This document shows positions 16,013 to 24,481 of a stretch of 62,205 nt of DNA, one piece after another. Source of the stretch: Frankiales bacterium. Lineage in GTDB: Bacteria; Actinomycetota; Actinomycetes; Mycobacteriales; SCTD01. The notes under the pieces were generated by a model. It did not search any database. It was not told the DNA's origin and saw nothing but the letters and a program-made list of their open reading frames with translations. Position 1 is the first letter of the stretch. Each line of letters opens with the position of its first letter. Location: assembly GCA_025966135.1 (NCBI GenBank), contig JAOPVP010000028.1:1-62205 (forward strand), read 5' to 3'. The position numbers were made by a program, and so were the translations under genes.

Positions 16013-16034
16013 CACGGTCAGCTGGCACCGTCCG

Positions 16035-16841
16035 CTAGGACAGGGAGGCCTCAAAGGCTTCACGAAGGTCCTTGGTCACCGGGCCGATGCCCAGCTCTCG
16101 ACCGTCGAGCGCGGTCACGGGCGCGACCCCCCGGACGCTGGACAGCAGCATCACCTCGTCGGCCTCGTGCAGCTCGGCGGCCGGGATCCGACGAACCGTC
16201 GCGGGTACCCGCTCCAGGTCCAGCACCCCCTGCAACGTCGTACCGGCAAGGATCCCGACGCTCGACGGTGGCGTGAAGAGGACCCCGTCGCGGACGATCG
16301 CGACCGTGGCCGTCGGTGCCTCCAGCACCTCTCCGTCACTCGAGACCCAGATCGCGTCGTCGGCGCCCTCGTCGTGGGCGTAGCGCAGGGTCGCCATGTT
16401 CACCGCGTACGACGTCGACTTCACACCGCCGAGCAACCACGGAGCCTCGGCCCGCTGCAGGGCTGTCACGCCGAGGGTCAGCGTCATGACCCGCACCCCG
16501 TGCTCCCTGGCGCGCAGCGTCTCCTCGGGTACGTCGGTGACGACCGCGAACCCCAAGGGCGGCGGTCCCTTCGTGCAGACCAGGCGCAGGACCCCGTCGT
16601 CCTTTCCCTGACACGCCGCCTCGGCCAGCGCCTCCCAGCCGCGCGGGAGCGCGATGTCGAGGCGCTCGGCGGAGGCGGCGAGGCGGCGCAGGTGCGCATC
16701 CAGGAAGACCGCGCGTCCGGCGGCGATGCGGGCGGTCTCGAACACCGACTCGCCGCGCAGCACTCCGAGGTCGTCGGCCCGCACGACCGGAGTGGTCGCA
16801 TCGACGCGGCGGAGGCCGTCCAGCAGCAGTACCTGGGTCAC
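16035..16841 (-). CDS. class IV aminotransferase (ADC lyase-like)
   Basis: A 268-residue fold-type IV PLP enzyme, the family of branched-chain aminotransferase, D-amino acid aminotransferase and 4-amino-4-deoxychorismate lyase (PabC). The PLP lysine lies in LGGVKSTSYAVNMATLRYA. The N-terminal RGESVFETARI and the later EVLEAPTATVAIVRDGVLFTPP and GILAGTT phosphate-binding segments fit the family. Length and the missing branched-chain motifs favour a PabC-type lyase (folate p-aminobenzoate step), but specificity is not decided. It diverges from the Fur-family gene with 48 bp between starts. Confidence 0.82.
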   Translation of the reverse strand: MTQVLLLDGLRRVDATTPVVRADDLGVLRGESVFETARIAAGRAVFLDAHLRRLAASAERLDIALPRGWEALAEAACQGKDDGVLRLVCTKGPPPLGFAVVTDVPEETLRAREHGVRVMTLTLGVTALQRAEAPWLLGGVKSTSYAVNMATLRYAHDEGADDAIWVSSDGEVLEAPTATVAIVRDGVLFTPPSSVGILAGTTLQGVLDLERVPATVRRIPAAELHEADEVMLLSSVRGVAPVTALDGRELGIGPVTKDLREAFEASLS

Positions 16842-16889
16842 GCCATCACGTTATCTGTCGACGGAGCGCGGACGACGTAGCCTCCTGCC

Positions 16890-17324
16890 ATGGGTCGCAG
16901 TGTGGAGACCGGAGCTCTCTGGCAGGCGGAGCTGCGGGCGCGCGGCTACCGCCTGACACCTCAGCGCCAGCTCGTCCTGGAGGCCGTGGGCGAACTCGGT
17001 CACGCGACGCCCGAGGAGATCTCGTCCGCCGTCCGTCGTACGGCGAGCGGCGTCAACATCTCCACCGTCTACCGCACCCTCGAGCTGCTCGAGGAGCTGG
17101 GTCTGGTTCGGCACACGCACCTGAGCCATGGGGCGCCCACCTACTCGGTGGCGGGCAACAACGACCACGTCCACCTGGTCTGTCGCGACTGCGACGCGGT
17201 GGAGGAGGCCTCCACCGAGCTGGTGGCCGACCTCGTGCAACGGCTGGCCCAGGAGAAGGGCTTCACGGTCGACGTGGGTCACGTCGCGCTGTTCGGGCGT
17301 TGCCGCAGCTGCTCACAGGCCTGA
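16890..17324 (+). CDS. Fur-family metalloregulator (Nur-like)
   Basis: A 144-residue Fur-family repressor. The winged helix occupies about 1-80 (RGYRLTPQRQLVLEAV, NISTVYRTLELLEELGLV) and the dimerisation and metal domain follows. Metal ligands are visible in NDHVHLVCRDC and GHVALFGRCRSC, the two CxxC pairs of a structural zinc site. From memory, the sequence and the DsrE/FABP/YgfZ neighbourhood resemble the streptomycete nickel regulator Nur more than iron Fur or Zur. Without ligand mapping the metal is an inference. Confidence 0.85.
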   Translation: MGRSVETGALWQAELRARGYRLTPQRQLVLEAVGELGHATPEEISSAVRRTASGVNISTVYRTLELLEELGLVRHTHLSHGAPTYSVAGNNDHVHLVCRDCDAVEEASTELVADLVQRLAQEKGFTVDVGHVALFGRCRSCSQA

Positions 17325-17423
17325 CACAGGGACGAAAACCTCCTGGCTCGGGCGGGCAGGAAGCCGGTACACGGGCGCCGAATAAACCTGGGCAGCCCCC
17401 CGCCCAGCACGTAGGAGTCGTCC

Positions 17424-20400
17424 ATGGCCCGCGCTTGCCTCGTCCGCCGCACGACTGCCCTTGTCGGGGCGACTGCCCTGGTGTCGGTGGCCGGGCTGGC
17501 CTCCGGTGCCCTCGTCGGTGTCGCGAACGCGCAGACCGCGACCAGCGTGTCGCCCAGTGCCGTGAGCAACGCCAGCACCTCGGCGACGGCGTTCACGGTC
17601 AACGGCGTCGGGTTCGTGCCGCTGACCGCAAGCGTCTCGTTGGTGCCGACCAAGGCGGGTGACGAGGTCGGCAGCATCGCGGCCACCGTCGACACGGTCA
17701 ACTCCAGCGCGACGGCGCTGAAGGTCACCGCCCCGCTGACCATGGTGGCGCCCGAGCCGTACGACGTGGTGGTCGCGCAGCCGGGCAGCCCGGCAAGCAC
17801 CTGCCACGGCTGCCTCACCGTGACCAACCCGGGCAGACCGACCGTGACGGGTGTCGTCAAGGACACCGGGGCCGGGTTCATGACCATCAGCGGCACCAAC
17901 TTCGCGGTCGGCGCGAAGGTCTCCTTCCTCAAGCCGGACCTCTCGGTCGACCCCTCCATGACGTTCGCGGCCGGCCGCGACGGCCTCGACCCGACTGGCC
18001 AGCCGACGCACACGGCCGGTTACGTGTCCACGACGACCCTCAAGGGTCACTACGCGCCAGGCCCGAACCCGGCCGCCGGCAGGCACCTCCTGAAGGTGAC
18101 CAACCTCGACGGCCAGGGGAGCGCGCAGTACGTCGAGTTCTGGCAGCCCATCTACGGCAGCACCGTCCCGTCGGCCCTCGGCCAAGGCGCGAACGACGTG
18201 CCGGTGACCGTCCGCGGCGACGGCATCCGCAGCGGCTCGGTGCTGACCATCACGCAGTTCAGCTCGAGCCAGTCCGACCTCGCAGTCGGCCCCTCGACGG
18301 TCGCGGCGGACAACAAGAGCATCACGGCGCCGGTGTCCGTCGACACGAACGGGGGCGCCTCTGGCCGAGAGGTCGTCGTGTTCGGTCCGGACGGCGGCTA
18401 CTCCGGCACCGGCAACCTGAGCATCACCGCGGGACCCAACCCCAGCGGTGGCCTGGATGTCACCAGCTTCGGTCAAGGCGCCAAGCTGGTCCCGGCCACG
18501 ATCACCGGTACCGGCTTCCAGCAAGGAATCGTTTTCGGCGCCAGTGGCGGCGGTATCAGCATCGCCACCCAGACCGTCTCGCTCGACGGCCAGACGGCAA
18601 CCGTGACAGTGACCGTGGCGCCCGACGCACCCGTCGGTGGTCGGACCACCCTGACTGCCACCAACCCCGACCACGGCGTCGGCACCCAGTTCGGTGACGG
18701 CACCCCGCTGGGATCGCCGTTCCCGTTGACGGTCGACGCGGCCCCCGTGCTCACGAGCACCTCCCCCAGCGCGACAACGGCGCCGCAGACGGGCAAGCAG
18801 GTCACGCTCACCGGCACCGGCTTCGACGCATCCAACGGCATGACGGTGTCCTTCGGCAGCGGCATCACCACGACCGACGTCTCCGTCCTCAGCGCCACCT
18901 CGGCAGTCGCGACGGTCGACGTCGCCGCCGGAACGACGGCGGGTCCGCGCGACGTCGTGCTGACCAACAACGGCGACAAGGGCAGCTCCACGTGCCTGCA
19001 GTGCTTCGGCATCGACTCGCTGAGCGTCGCCCCGGCCGCGGCCGCCAACACCAGCAACTCCGTCGACCTGACGTTCACGGCGTCCGCGTCGTCGTCGCTC
19101 ACCGGCGCGACGACGGTCGTGCTGCGCAAGACCGGCTCCCCGTCGTATCAGCCGGACATCACGGGGCAGATCCACCCCACGCCCACCGCAACGTCGGCGA
19201 CCGCGACGTTCGACCTCACCAACGCGGCCCCGGGTCTCTACAACGTCGTGGTGACCGCGCCCGGCGGCCCGTTGTCGTGCACCGGCTGCTTCACGATCAC
19301 AGGCACGGACTTCACCGTCACCGGCGTGACCCCCGCCACGGGTGGCCAGGGCGCGACGGACTTCCGCATCTCCCTCCACGGCACCGGCTTCGTCCGCGGT
19401 GAGACGGTCACCATCCCCGGTACGACGGTGAGCGGCGTGACCTTCGTGGACGCCACCACGCTGCAGGCCAAGATCACGATCCCGGCCGATGCGACGCCAG
19501 GCCAGGTCGACGTCACCGTCAGCAGCGCTGACGGAGCCTTCACGCACACGATCACCAACGGCTACACCATCGTCGCCGGCCCGACCGTGACCAGCGCGTC
19601 CACCCCCGCCTCCAACCACAAGAACCTCGGCCAGGGTGCGGTCAACAAGCAGGTGTCGATCGTCGGCAGCGGCTTCACGGCCGGCGCGCGGGTCAGCTTC
19701 TCGGGCGAGGACGTGACCGCGACGACGGTGTTCATCGACGCGACTCACCTCACGGCCACGGTCACGGTCGGCGGCACCGCGGCGACCGGCGACCGCGACG
19801 TCGTCGTCCTCAACACCGACAACGGTGGCACCGGCAGCAAGGCCGGTCTCGTCACCGTCACGGCGAGACCGGTCCCCTCGTTGGTCTCCCCAACCTCGCT
19901 GGTGGCCGGCAAGAGCACCCAGCTGACGATCAGCGGCCAAGGCTTCCAGAGCGACGCAACTCCCGTGATCGCAGGCGTGACCTTCTCCGGGACCGCGCTC
20001 GACAGCAACGGTGCCCTCACCGCGACCGCCACCGCGGCGTCGAACGCGGTCCCTGGTGCACGAGCCGTCACGGTGACCAACACCGACGGCGGCACCGGCA
20101 CCTGCTCCTGCAGTTTCACGGTGGTCATCCCGACGACGTTGACCAGTGCCCTGGCCTCCAAGGCCGTGTCGGGCGGGCTGGTGACCCCGTCCGGCAGGTT
20201 GACCAACAGCAACACCGGCGGTGCCGTCGCCGGGGCCCGCCTCGTGCTGACGTTCAGCACGGCAGTCCGGGCGCCGGTCACGCGCTACGCCACGACCAAC
20301 GCGTCGGGCGGCTGGTCCTATCCCTTCCGTCCGGTCTACACGACCAAGGTGGCGGTCTCCTATCCCGGCGACAGCAGCCACCTGGCCTCGGCCGCGCCGA

Positions 20401-20708
20401 GCCCGACCGTCGGTGTCGCGCCGCGGATCACAGTGACGAGCCCGAAGTACGGGTCGTCGTCCCGCGCCTCCACGGTGCTTGCGATCAAGGGCACCACCTC
20501 GCCGAACAAGGCCGGCCGCCTGATCTACCTCTACCGCACCGTCAACGGGCATCTGCAGAGCTACGGACGCGCGAGGGTGGCCAGTAACGGCACGTTCGCC
20601 TTCTCCCTCAAGCCCGGACGCGGCACCTACTACTTCAGGGTCGGCATCGGTGCCACGCCCGGGAACATCGGCGGTTACTCCGCGCGGCTCCAGGTCAAGC
20701 GCACCTAG
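17424..20708 (+). CDS. giant IPT/TIG-repeat surface protein
   Basis: A 1094-residue secreted protein from ATG 17424 (GGAG upstream). The signal peptide is about 1-36 (LVGVANAQ). About ten Ig-like IPT/TIG repeats of 80-100 residues follow, each with the pattern VTGVTPATGGQGATDFRISLHGTGF... then VDATTL and PADATPGQVDVTV. Several repeats end in a CxxC strand: TCHGC, TCLQC, SCTGC and TCSCS. The last 200 residues are Big-type domains (RLTNSNTGGAVAGARLVLTF; GYSARLQVKRT). No sortase or membrane anchor is visible, so it is released or held non-covalently. Adhesion or matrix use is inferred. Confidence 0.85.
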   Translation: MARACLVRRTTALVGATALVSVAGLASGALVGVANAQTATSVSPSAVSNASTSATAFTVNGVGFVPLTASVSLVPTKAGDEVGSIAATVDTVNSSATALKVTAPLTMVAPEPYDVVVAQPGSPASTCHGCLTVTNPGRPTVTGVVKDTGAGFMTISGTNFAVGAKVSFLKPDLSVDPSMTFAAGRDGLDPTGQPTHTAGYVSTTTLKGHYAPGPNPAAGRHLLKVTNLDGQGSAQYVEFWQPIYGSTVPSALGQGANDVPVTVRGDGIRSGSVLTITQFSSSQSDLAVGPSTVAADNKSITAPVSVDTNGGASGREVVVFGPDGGYSGTGNLSITAGPNPSGGLDVTSFGQGAKLVPATITGTGFQQGIVFGASGGGISIATQTVSLDGQTATVTVTVAPDAPVGGRTTLTATNPDHGVGTQFGDGTPLGSPFPLTVDAAPVLTSTSPSATTAPQTGKQVTLTGTGFDASNGMTVSFGSGITTTDVSVLSATSAVATVDVAAGTTAGPRDVVLTNNGDKGSSTCLQCFGIDSLSVAPAAAANTSNSVDLTFTASASSSLTGATTVVLRKTGSPSYQPDITGQIHPTPTATSATATFDLTNAAPGLYNVVVTAPGGPLSCTGCFTITGTDFTVTGVTPATGGQGATDFRISLHGTGFVRGETVTIPGTTVSGVTFVDATTLQAKITIPADATPGQVDVTVSSADGAFTHTITNGYTIVAGPTVTSASTPASNHKNLGQGAVNKQVSIVGSGFTAGARVSFSGEDVTATTVFIDATHLTATVTVGGTAATGDRDVVVLNTDNGGTGSKAGLVTVTARPVPSLVSPTSLVAGKSTQLTISGQGFQSDATPVIAGVTFSGTALDSNGALTATATAASNAVPGARAVTVTNTDGGTGTCSCSFTVVIPTTLTSALASKAVSGGLVTPSGRLTNSNTGGAVAGARLVLTFSTAVRAPVTRYATTNASGGWSYPFRPVYTTKVAVSYPGDSSHLASAAPSPTVGVAPRITVTSPKYGSSSRASTVLAIKGTTSPNKAGRLIYLYRTVNGHLQSYGRARVASNGTFAFSLKPGRGTYYFRVGIGATPGNIGGYSARLQVKRT

Positions 20709-20744
20709 GGGAATCCCCGGCGCGGCCTGCGCTTTGATGAAGGT

Positions 20745-21701
20745 GTGAACCCTGTCGCTGCCGACCCGCCCGACGCCGCTGTCGCCGGCCACTACGGCGA
20801 CCCCTACCTCGAGCAGCGGAGGCTGTCCGAGGGCGTGGGGGCGGTCGACCTCTCGCACCGGCCGGTCGTCCGGATCACCGGACCGGACCGGTTGTCCTGG
20901 CTCCACTCGTTGCTGTCACAGCACGTAAGCTCGTTGACGCCAGGAGAGTCCACCGAGGCCCTGGTGTTGTCGCCGAACGGCCACGTCGAGCACCACTTGC
21001 ACCTGGTCGATGACGGCTCGCAGACGCTGGCCCACGTGGAGCCAGGTACGGCTGCGGAGCTCATCGACTTCCTCGACAAGATGCGCTTTCTGCTCCGGGT
21101 GGAGGTGTCCCTGGCCGACGAGTTGACCGTCCGGTGGCACCCCGGCGAGGTCGACGGCCTGACGACCCGCACCGGCTTCGGCTCCTACGCGCTGGTCCCA
21201 CGAGGTTCTTCGTACGACGGGCCCTGGGCGGGCGTGATGGCCCACGAGGCCCTGCGGGTGGCCGCCCGACGGCCGCGCCTCGGGATGGACACCGACCACC
21301 GCACGCTCCCGCACGAGGTCGGCTGGTTGGTGCAGGCGGTGCATCTCGACAAGGGCTGCTACCGCGGCCAGGAGACGGTCGCCCGCATCTACAACCTCGG
21401 TCGGCCGCCGCGGCGGTTGGTGCTGCTGCACCTCGACGGCAGTGACTCCGAGCTTCCCGCGGTCGGCTCGGCGGTGGTTCTCGGCGACCGTGAGGTCGGC
21501 CGGGTCGGCAGCGTGGTCCGGCACTTCGAGCTGGGGCCGGTGGCGCTCGCCCTCGTGAAGCGCACCGTCCCCGACGATGCTGCGCTCCTCGCCGGTGGCG
21601 TGCCTGCTGCGATCGACCCCGCCGAGGAGGCCGACGTACCGGAGTCTCCTGCCCGCGCCGCGGCCGAGGCCCGCACGAACCTCCTGCGCCGACCCCGCTG
21701 A
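20745..21701 (+). CDS. ygfZ: YgfZ/GcvT-fold folate-binding protein
   Basis: A 318-residue YgfZ protein, a tetrahydrofolate-dependent factor for iron-sulfur cluster assembly and repair that shares the GcvT fold. The family motif K-G-C-Y-x-G-Q-E is present as HLDKGCYRGQETVARI, with the reactive cysteine. The N-terminal VDLSHRPVVRITGPDRLSWLHSLLSQ and C-terminal ALALVKRTV also fit. GTG at 20745 is the start. Its position close to the Fur gene matches the conserved actinobacterial order, interrupted here by the IPT gene. Confidence 0.9.
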   Translation: MNPVAADPPDAAVAGHYGDPYLEQRRLSEGVGAVDLSHRPVVRITGPDRLSWLHSLLSQHVSSLTPGESTEALVLSPNGHVEHHLHLVDDGSQTLAHVEPGTAAELIDFLDKMRFLLRVEVSLADELTVRWHPGEVDGLTTRTGFGSYALVPRGSSYDGPWAGVMAHEALRVAARRPRLGMDTDHRTLPHEVGWLVQAVHLDKGCYRGQETVARIYNLGRPPRRLVLLHLDGSDSELPAVGSAVVLGDREVGRVGSVVRHFELGPVALALVKRTVPDDAALLAGGVPAAIDPAEEADVPESPARAAAEARTNLLRRPR

Positions 21702-21720
21702 GTCTCGTCGACGGCGATTG

Positions 21721-21760
21721 ACGGAAGTTCCGCCGTGCCAGGCCGCGGTGGAACTTCCGT
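21721..21760. terminator. bidirectional terminator hairpin
   Basis: The arms ACGGAAGTTCC (21721-21731) and GGAACTTCCGT (21750-21760) are perfect 11-bp complements around an 18-base GC-rich loop. The hairpin lies between convergent ygfZ (plus) and the EAL gene (minus), so it should end both. Confidence 0.8.
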
Positions 21761-21799
21761 GAAGGCCCACGCTGCTGGGCCGCATCGGCGCGCAGCTGG

Positions 21800-23524
21800 T
21801 CAGGGTAGGCGGATGGTGGGGAACTGCGAGCGCGTGATGACCTTGCCAACGGTCGACGCGGTCCAGCGGCTGCCCTGCACAGTGCGGAGCCCGTCCTGGT
21901 TCAGCGCGGCAGCGATGGTGTTCGGGCTCGCGCCCTCAGCGTGCAGCCGCAGGATGTGTCCCGTCTCGGGGGCGATCTGGTAGGACGAGGGAACCCTCGG
22001 CCGGCGTGGTCGCGTGGGCAGGTGGCCCGGTACCCATTGGTGGAGCTGCTCGAGGGTGATGGGGCGGCTGAACATGTAGCCCTGGGCGAAGTCGCAGCCC
22101 ATCTGCTGAAGCAGCGCGAGCTGGTCCACCGTCTCGACGCCCTCGGCGACGCAGCGAACTCCGATCCTGTGTGCCAGGGCGATTGTCGAGGAGACGATCG
22201 TGGTGTCGTCGACGTCGGTGCCCAGACCCCGCACGAAGGACATGTCGATCTTGATGCGGTCGACCGGGAAGTGCTTGAGGTACAGCAGCGAGGAGTAGCC
22301 GGTCCCGAAGTCGTCCAGGGCGAGGGTGACGCCCAGTGCCTTGATGGCCTCCAAGGTGGCCGTCGCCGCGTCCAGATCGCTTGTGAGGGCGGTCTCCGTC
22401 ACCTCGATGTCGATGAGCGAGGGGTCGCAGCCAGTGTCCTGGAGTGCCTCGGCCAGCATCTGAACGACCCCTGGATCGCTGAGCTGCCGGGCGGACAGGT
22501 TGATGCTGACGGTGTGCGGCCCGCCGCCGCGCAGCGCCAGCTCGGCCGCGGCGTGACAGGCGTGTTGGGCCACCCAGGCGCCGAGCGGCACGATCTCGCC
22601 GGTGTCTTCGGCGTGGTCGATGAAGTCCACCGGCCCGAGCAGGCCCAGCCCCGGCCGTTCCCAGCGGACCAGGGCCTCGACGCCGACGAAGTGGTTGTCG
22701 GTGAGCTCGACGATGGGTTGGAAGAGCAGTCGCAGCTCGTCTCGTTCGATGCCGCGTGTCAAGTCGCTCACGAGGAGCAGGTCGACGGCAGGAGCGACGC
22801 CTGTGGTGGCGAGGCCTGGCTTGACGGTCAGGTGCGTCCGGTCGTCTCCGACAGTGAGCGGTTCGCGGAAGGCGCGGAAGACGGCGCTGGTCCGAAAGTC
22901 CCTGGCTGCGTCGGTGTCGCGGTTGAGCTCGAGGGCTTGCCCCGGTTCCACCGCGACACGACCAGCCGATGCCGCCAGGTCCTGACGCAGCTGGCGGAGC
23001 ACTTCATCCCCGGCGTCCGGGCCGCAGGTCTGGTTGACGAGGGCGTCGGTGTCCACGTCCAACACCCACACCGCCGGTGTGCCAGCCGCCTCGAGACGTC
23101 CGCTGGTGCGGCCAGGTCTGCCGGCGGCACGCGTTGGCGACCACTCGGGTGCGGACAGATCCCGCAAGGTCGCGACGGTGCCGGCGAACGCGCCGTGATC
23201 TGTCACGGCGGAGATCTCCGTGTGGACCGACCTTCGGGAACCGTTGCTGTGCAACCGCACCGTGTCGTGCGGCAGGACCCCTTCACCAGCGGCAAGCCGT
23301 GTCCACACGTCGTCGAACTGCACGAGCCCCTCGGGGGGGATGGAGCGACGCACCGGTGCATCGAGGATCTCCCTGCGAGACCACCCGAACATCGCCTCTG
23401 CAGCAGGGTTCCACTCCCGCACGCGTCCCTCGACGTCGACCGCCACGATGGCGTCTGTCGAGTTCTCCAGGAGCGCCGTCAGCTGGAGCAGCCTCATCGT
23501 GGCCGTACGGCGGTACGGAGCCAA
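21800..23524 (-). CDS. PAS-(degenerate GGDEF)-EAL protein with recombinase-type tail
   Basis: A 574-residue protein. A PAS domain (about 15-125) precedes a decayed GGDEF region (about 145-255, no GGDEF box). A full EAL domain (about 260-500) has EALVRW, INLSARQLSDP, EVTETAL, LALDDFGTGYSSL, KID and VAEGVET, so c-di-GMP hydrolysis looks possible. Residues about 515-574 (IAPETGHILRLHAEGASPNT, then IAAALN, WTASTV and KVI) match the DNA-binding Recombinase domain of large serine recombinases. No resolvase catalytic domain is present. TTG at 23524 or ATG at 23497 starts it; neither has a strong ribosome site. Confidence 0.88.
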   Translation of the reverse strand: MAPYRRTATMRLLQLTALLENSTDAIVAVDVEGRVREWNPAAEAMFGWSRREILDAPVRRSIPPEGLVQFDDVWTRLAAGEGVLPHDTVRLHSNGSRRSVHTEISAVTDHGAFAGTVATLRDLSAPEWSPTRAAGRPGRTSGRLEAAGTPAVWVLDVDTDALVNQTCGPDAGDEVLRQLRQDLAASAGRVAVEPGQALELNRDTDAARDFRTSAVFRAFREPLTVGDDRTHLTVKPGLATTGVAPAVDLLLVSDLTRGIERDELRLLFQPIVELTDNHFVGVEALVRWERPGLGLLGPVDFIDHAEDTGEIVPLGAWVAQHACHAAAELALRGGGPHTVSINLSARQLSDPGVVQMLAEALQDTGCDPSLIDIEVTETALTSDLDAATATLEAIKALGVTLALDDFGTGYSSLLYLKHFPVDRIKIDMSFVRGLGTDVDDTTIVSSTIALAHRIGVRCVAEGVETVDQLALLQQMGCDFAQGYMFSRPITLEQLHQWVPGHLPTRPRRPRVPSSYQIAPETGHILRLHAEGASPNTIAAALNQDGLRTVQGSRWTASTVGKVITRSQFPTIRLP

Positions 23525-23607
23525 CGCAGGCCGTGTGACACGCCAGTCGTGGCTTCCAGGGCAAAGCGGCTACCAGGGCAGATGCGACTGTGAACGCGTG
23601 CAGCCAT

Positions 23608-23653
23608 CGGACGTCCTGACGTCCGGCACAGCGCGGTGATGCCAGTTGGCATC
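23608..23653. promoter_or_regulatory. two inverted repeats upstream of the EAL gene
   Basis: CGGACGT-CCTG-ACGTCCG (23608-23625) and GATGCCA-GT-TGGCATC (23638-23653) are perfect 7-bp-arm inverted repeats 12 bp apart in the leader of the EAL gene. A direct repeat TCAATGCGC follows nearby (about 23672-23692). They look like operator sites. The 267-bp gap from 23525 to 23791 holds no recognised gene. Confidence 0.5.
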
Positions 23654-23791
23654 GACTCGCTTACTGCACCGTCAATGCGCTCTCAATGCGCCCAACCTTA
23701 ACGCGCGTCAGGTGAAATCCGTGCTTACTCCGCGACCTGTCATGCGTACCCAGCCTCGAACCTCTGCACATCTTCTCGTCGAGTCAGCGCT

Positions 23792-24082
23792 CTAAAACTC
23801 CCGGCGACGTCCCACGGCCTGCTGCCATGCGGTCGTGGCGAGCCAGGTCCCCACCCGTGCCGGGTCCTCGAGCCGGTCGAGGTGGTCGGCCAGGGCTAGC
23901 CAGGTGCCCTGCGAGACGTCAGCAGCGTCCTCAGCGCGCAGTTGCTGTTGGTCGGCGACGGCCCAGACCACGGGCGCGTACGTCCTGACCAGCTCTTCCC
24001 AAGCTCGGCGGTCTCCTTCTGCGGCGGCGGTGACGAGATGCTCGTTCCGCAGCAGCCGCGACCGTACAGATCCTTCGGTCAT
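23792..24082 (-). CDS. stand-alone sigma-70 region 2 (ECF-like) protein
   Basis: A 96-residue protein that matches only region 2 of ECF sigma factors: LVTAAAEGDRRAWEELVRTYAPVVW (region 2.1), RAEDAADVSQGTWLALADHLDRL (core-binding and -10-melting 2.2-2.3) and PARVGTWLATTAWQQAVGRRREF (2.4). It stops just where the linker to region 4 should begin, and no region 4 appears downstream in any frame. It is either a truncated sigma gene or a small factor lacking -35 recognition. The frame itself is intact. Confidence 0.7.
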   Translation of the reverse strand: MTEGSVRSRLLRNEHLVTAAAEGDRRAWEELVRTYAPVVWAVADQQQLRAEDAADVSQGTWLALADHLDRLEDPARVGTWLATTAWQQAVGRRREF

Positions 24083-24174
24083 CAGCCCGGACCGCCGTAC
24101 GTGTCGTTCCGAATCCAGTTGTCGGTCTTCATGTCGCCGCCTTCACAAGCGCAAGATCAGGTGCTGCAGGGCTG

Positions 24175-24357
24175 CTAGGCCGTGCGGTCGTGGACGACCA
24201 CGACCCGGTGCCATTCACATACCCGGCACAAGAAAATCCACGTTCCCGAGGGATGCCGGGCGCCCCGGACGGCCCACGGCTCGTGGCACGCAGGGCAGGC
24301 GTGTGCGTGGGTCAGGCGGCGGCGGGTCTGTCGTTGACGGGGGATGGTGGAAGGCAT
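24175..24357 (-). CDS. small putative zinc-ribbon protein
   Basis: A 60-residue basic protein, MPSTIPRQRQTRRRLTH at its start, with two CxxC pairs (HACPACHEPW and FLCRVCEWH) 22 residues apart that could bind one zinc ion. The RHPSGTWIFLCRVCEWH segment resembles small zinc ribbons. It precedes the sigma region 2 gene by 92 bases on the same strand. The ribosome site is weak, and no family was recognised. Confidence 0.45.
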   Translation of the reverse strand: MPSTIPRQRQTRRRLTHAHACPACHEPWAVRGARHPSGTWIFLCRVCEWHRVVVVHDRTA

Positions 24358-24481
24358 GCCCCGGAGTCTCCGCAGCCATCCTGTAGCGGTCTAGGGCGTA
24401 TCAGGTAGTGGCATTCGCGACCAAACGGATAATCCGCCGGGCCTGGTAGGACCCCGAACTTCGCTGGGTACGACGCTGGGT

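Noticed and set aside
17325..17423. Possible c-di-GMP (GEMM) riboswitch upstream of the IPT gene, suggested by ACGAAAACC and nearby G-rich stems
   Set aside because: The conserved GEMM core and tetraloop receptor are not recognisable. A covariance search would decide.
17313..20906. A very long open frame (1197 codons) on the minus strand opposite the IPT gene
   Set aside because: Its translation is Arg/Gly/Asp-rich and low in hydrophobics, as expected of a high-GC antisense shadow. The plus frame has a signal peptide and clear repeats.
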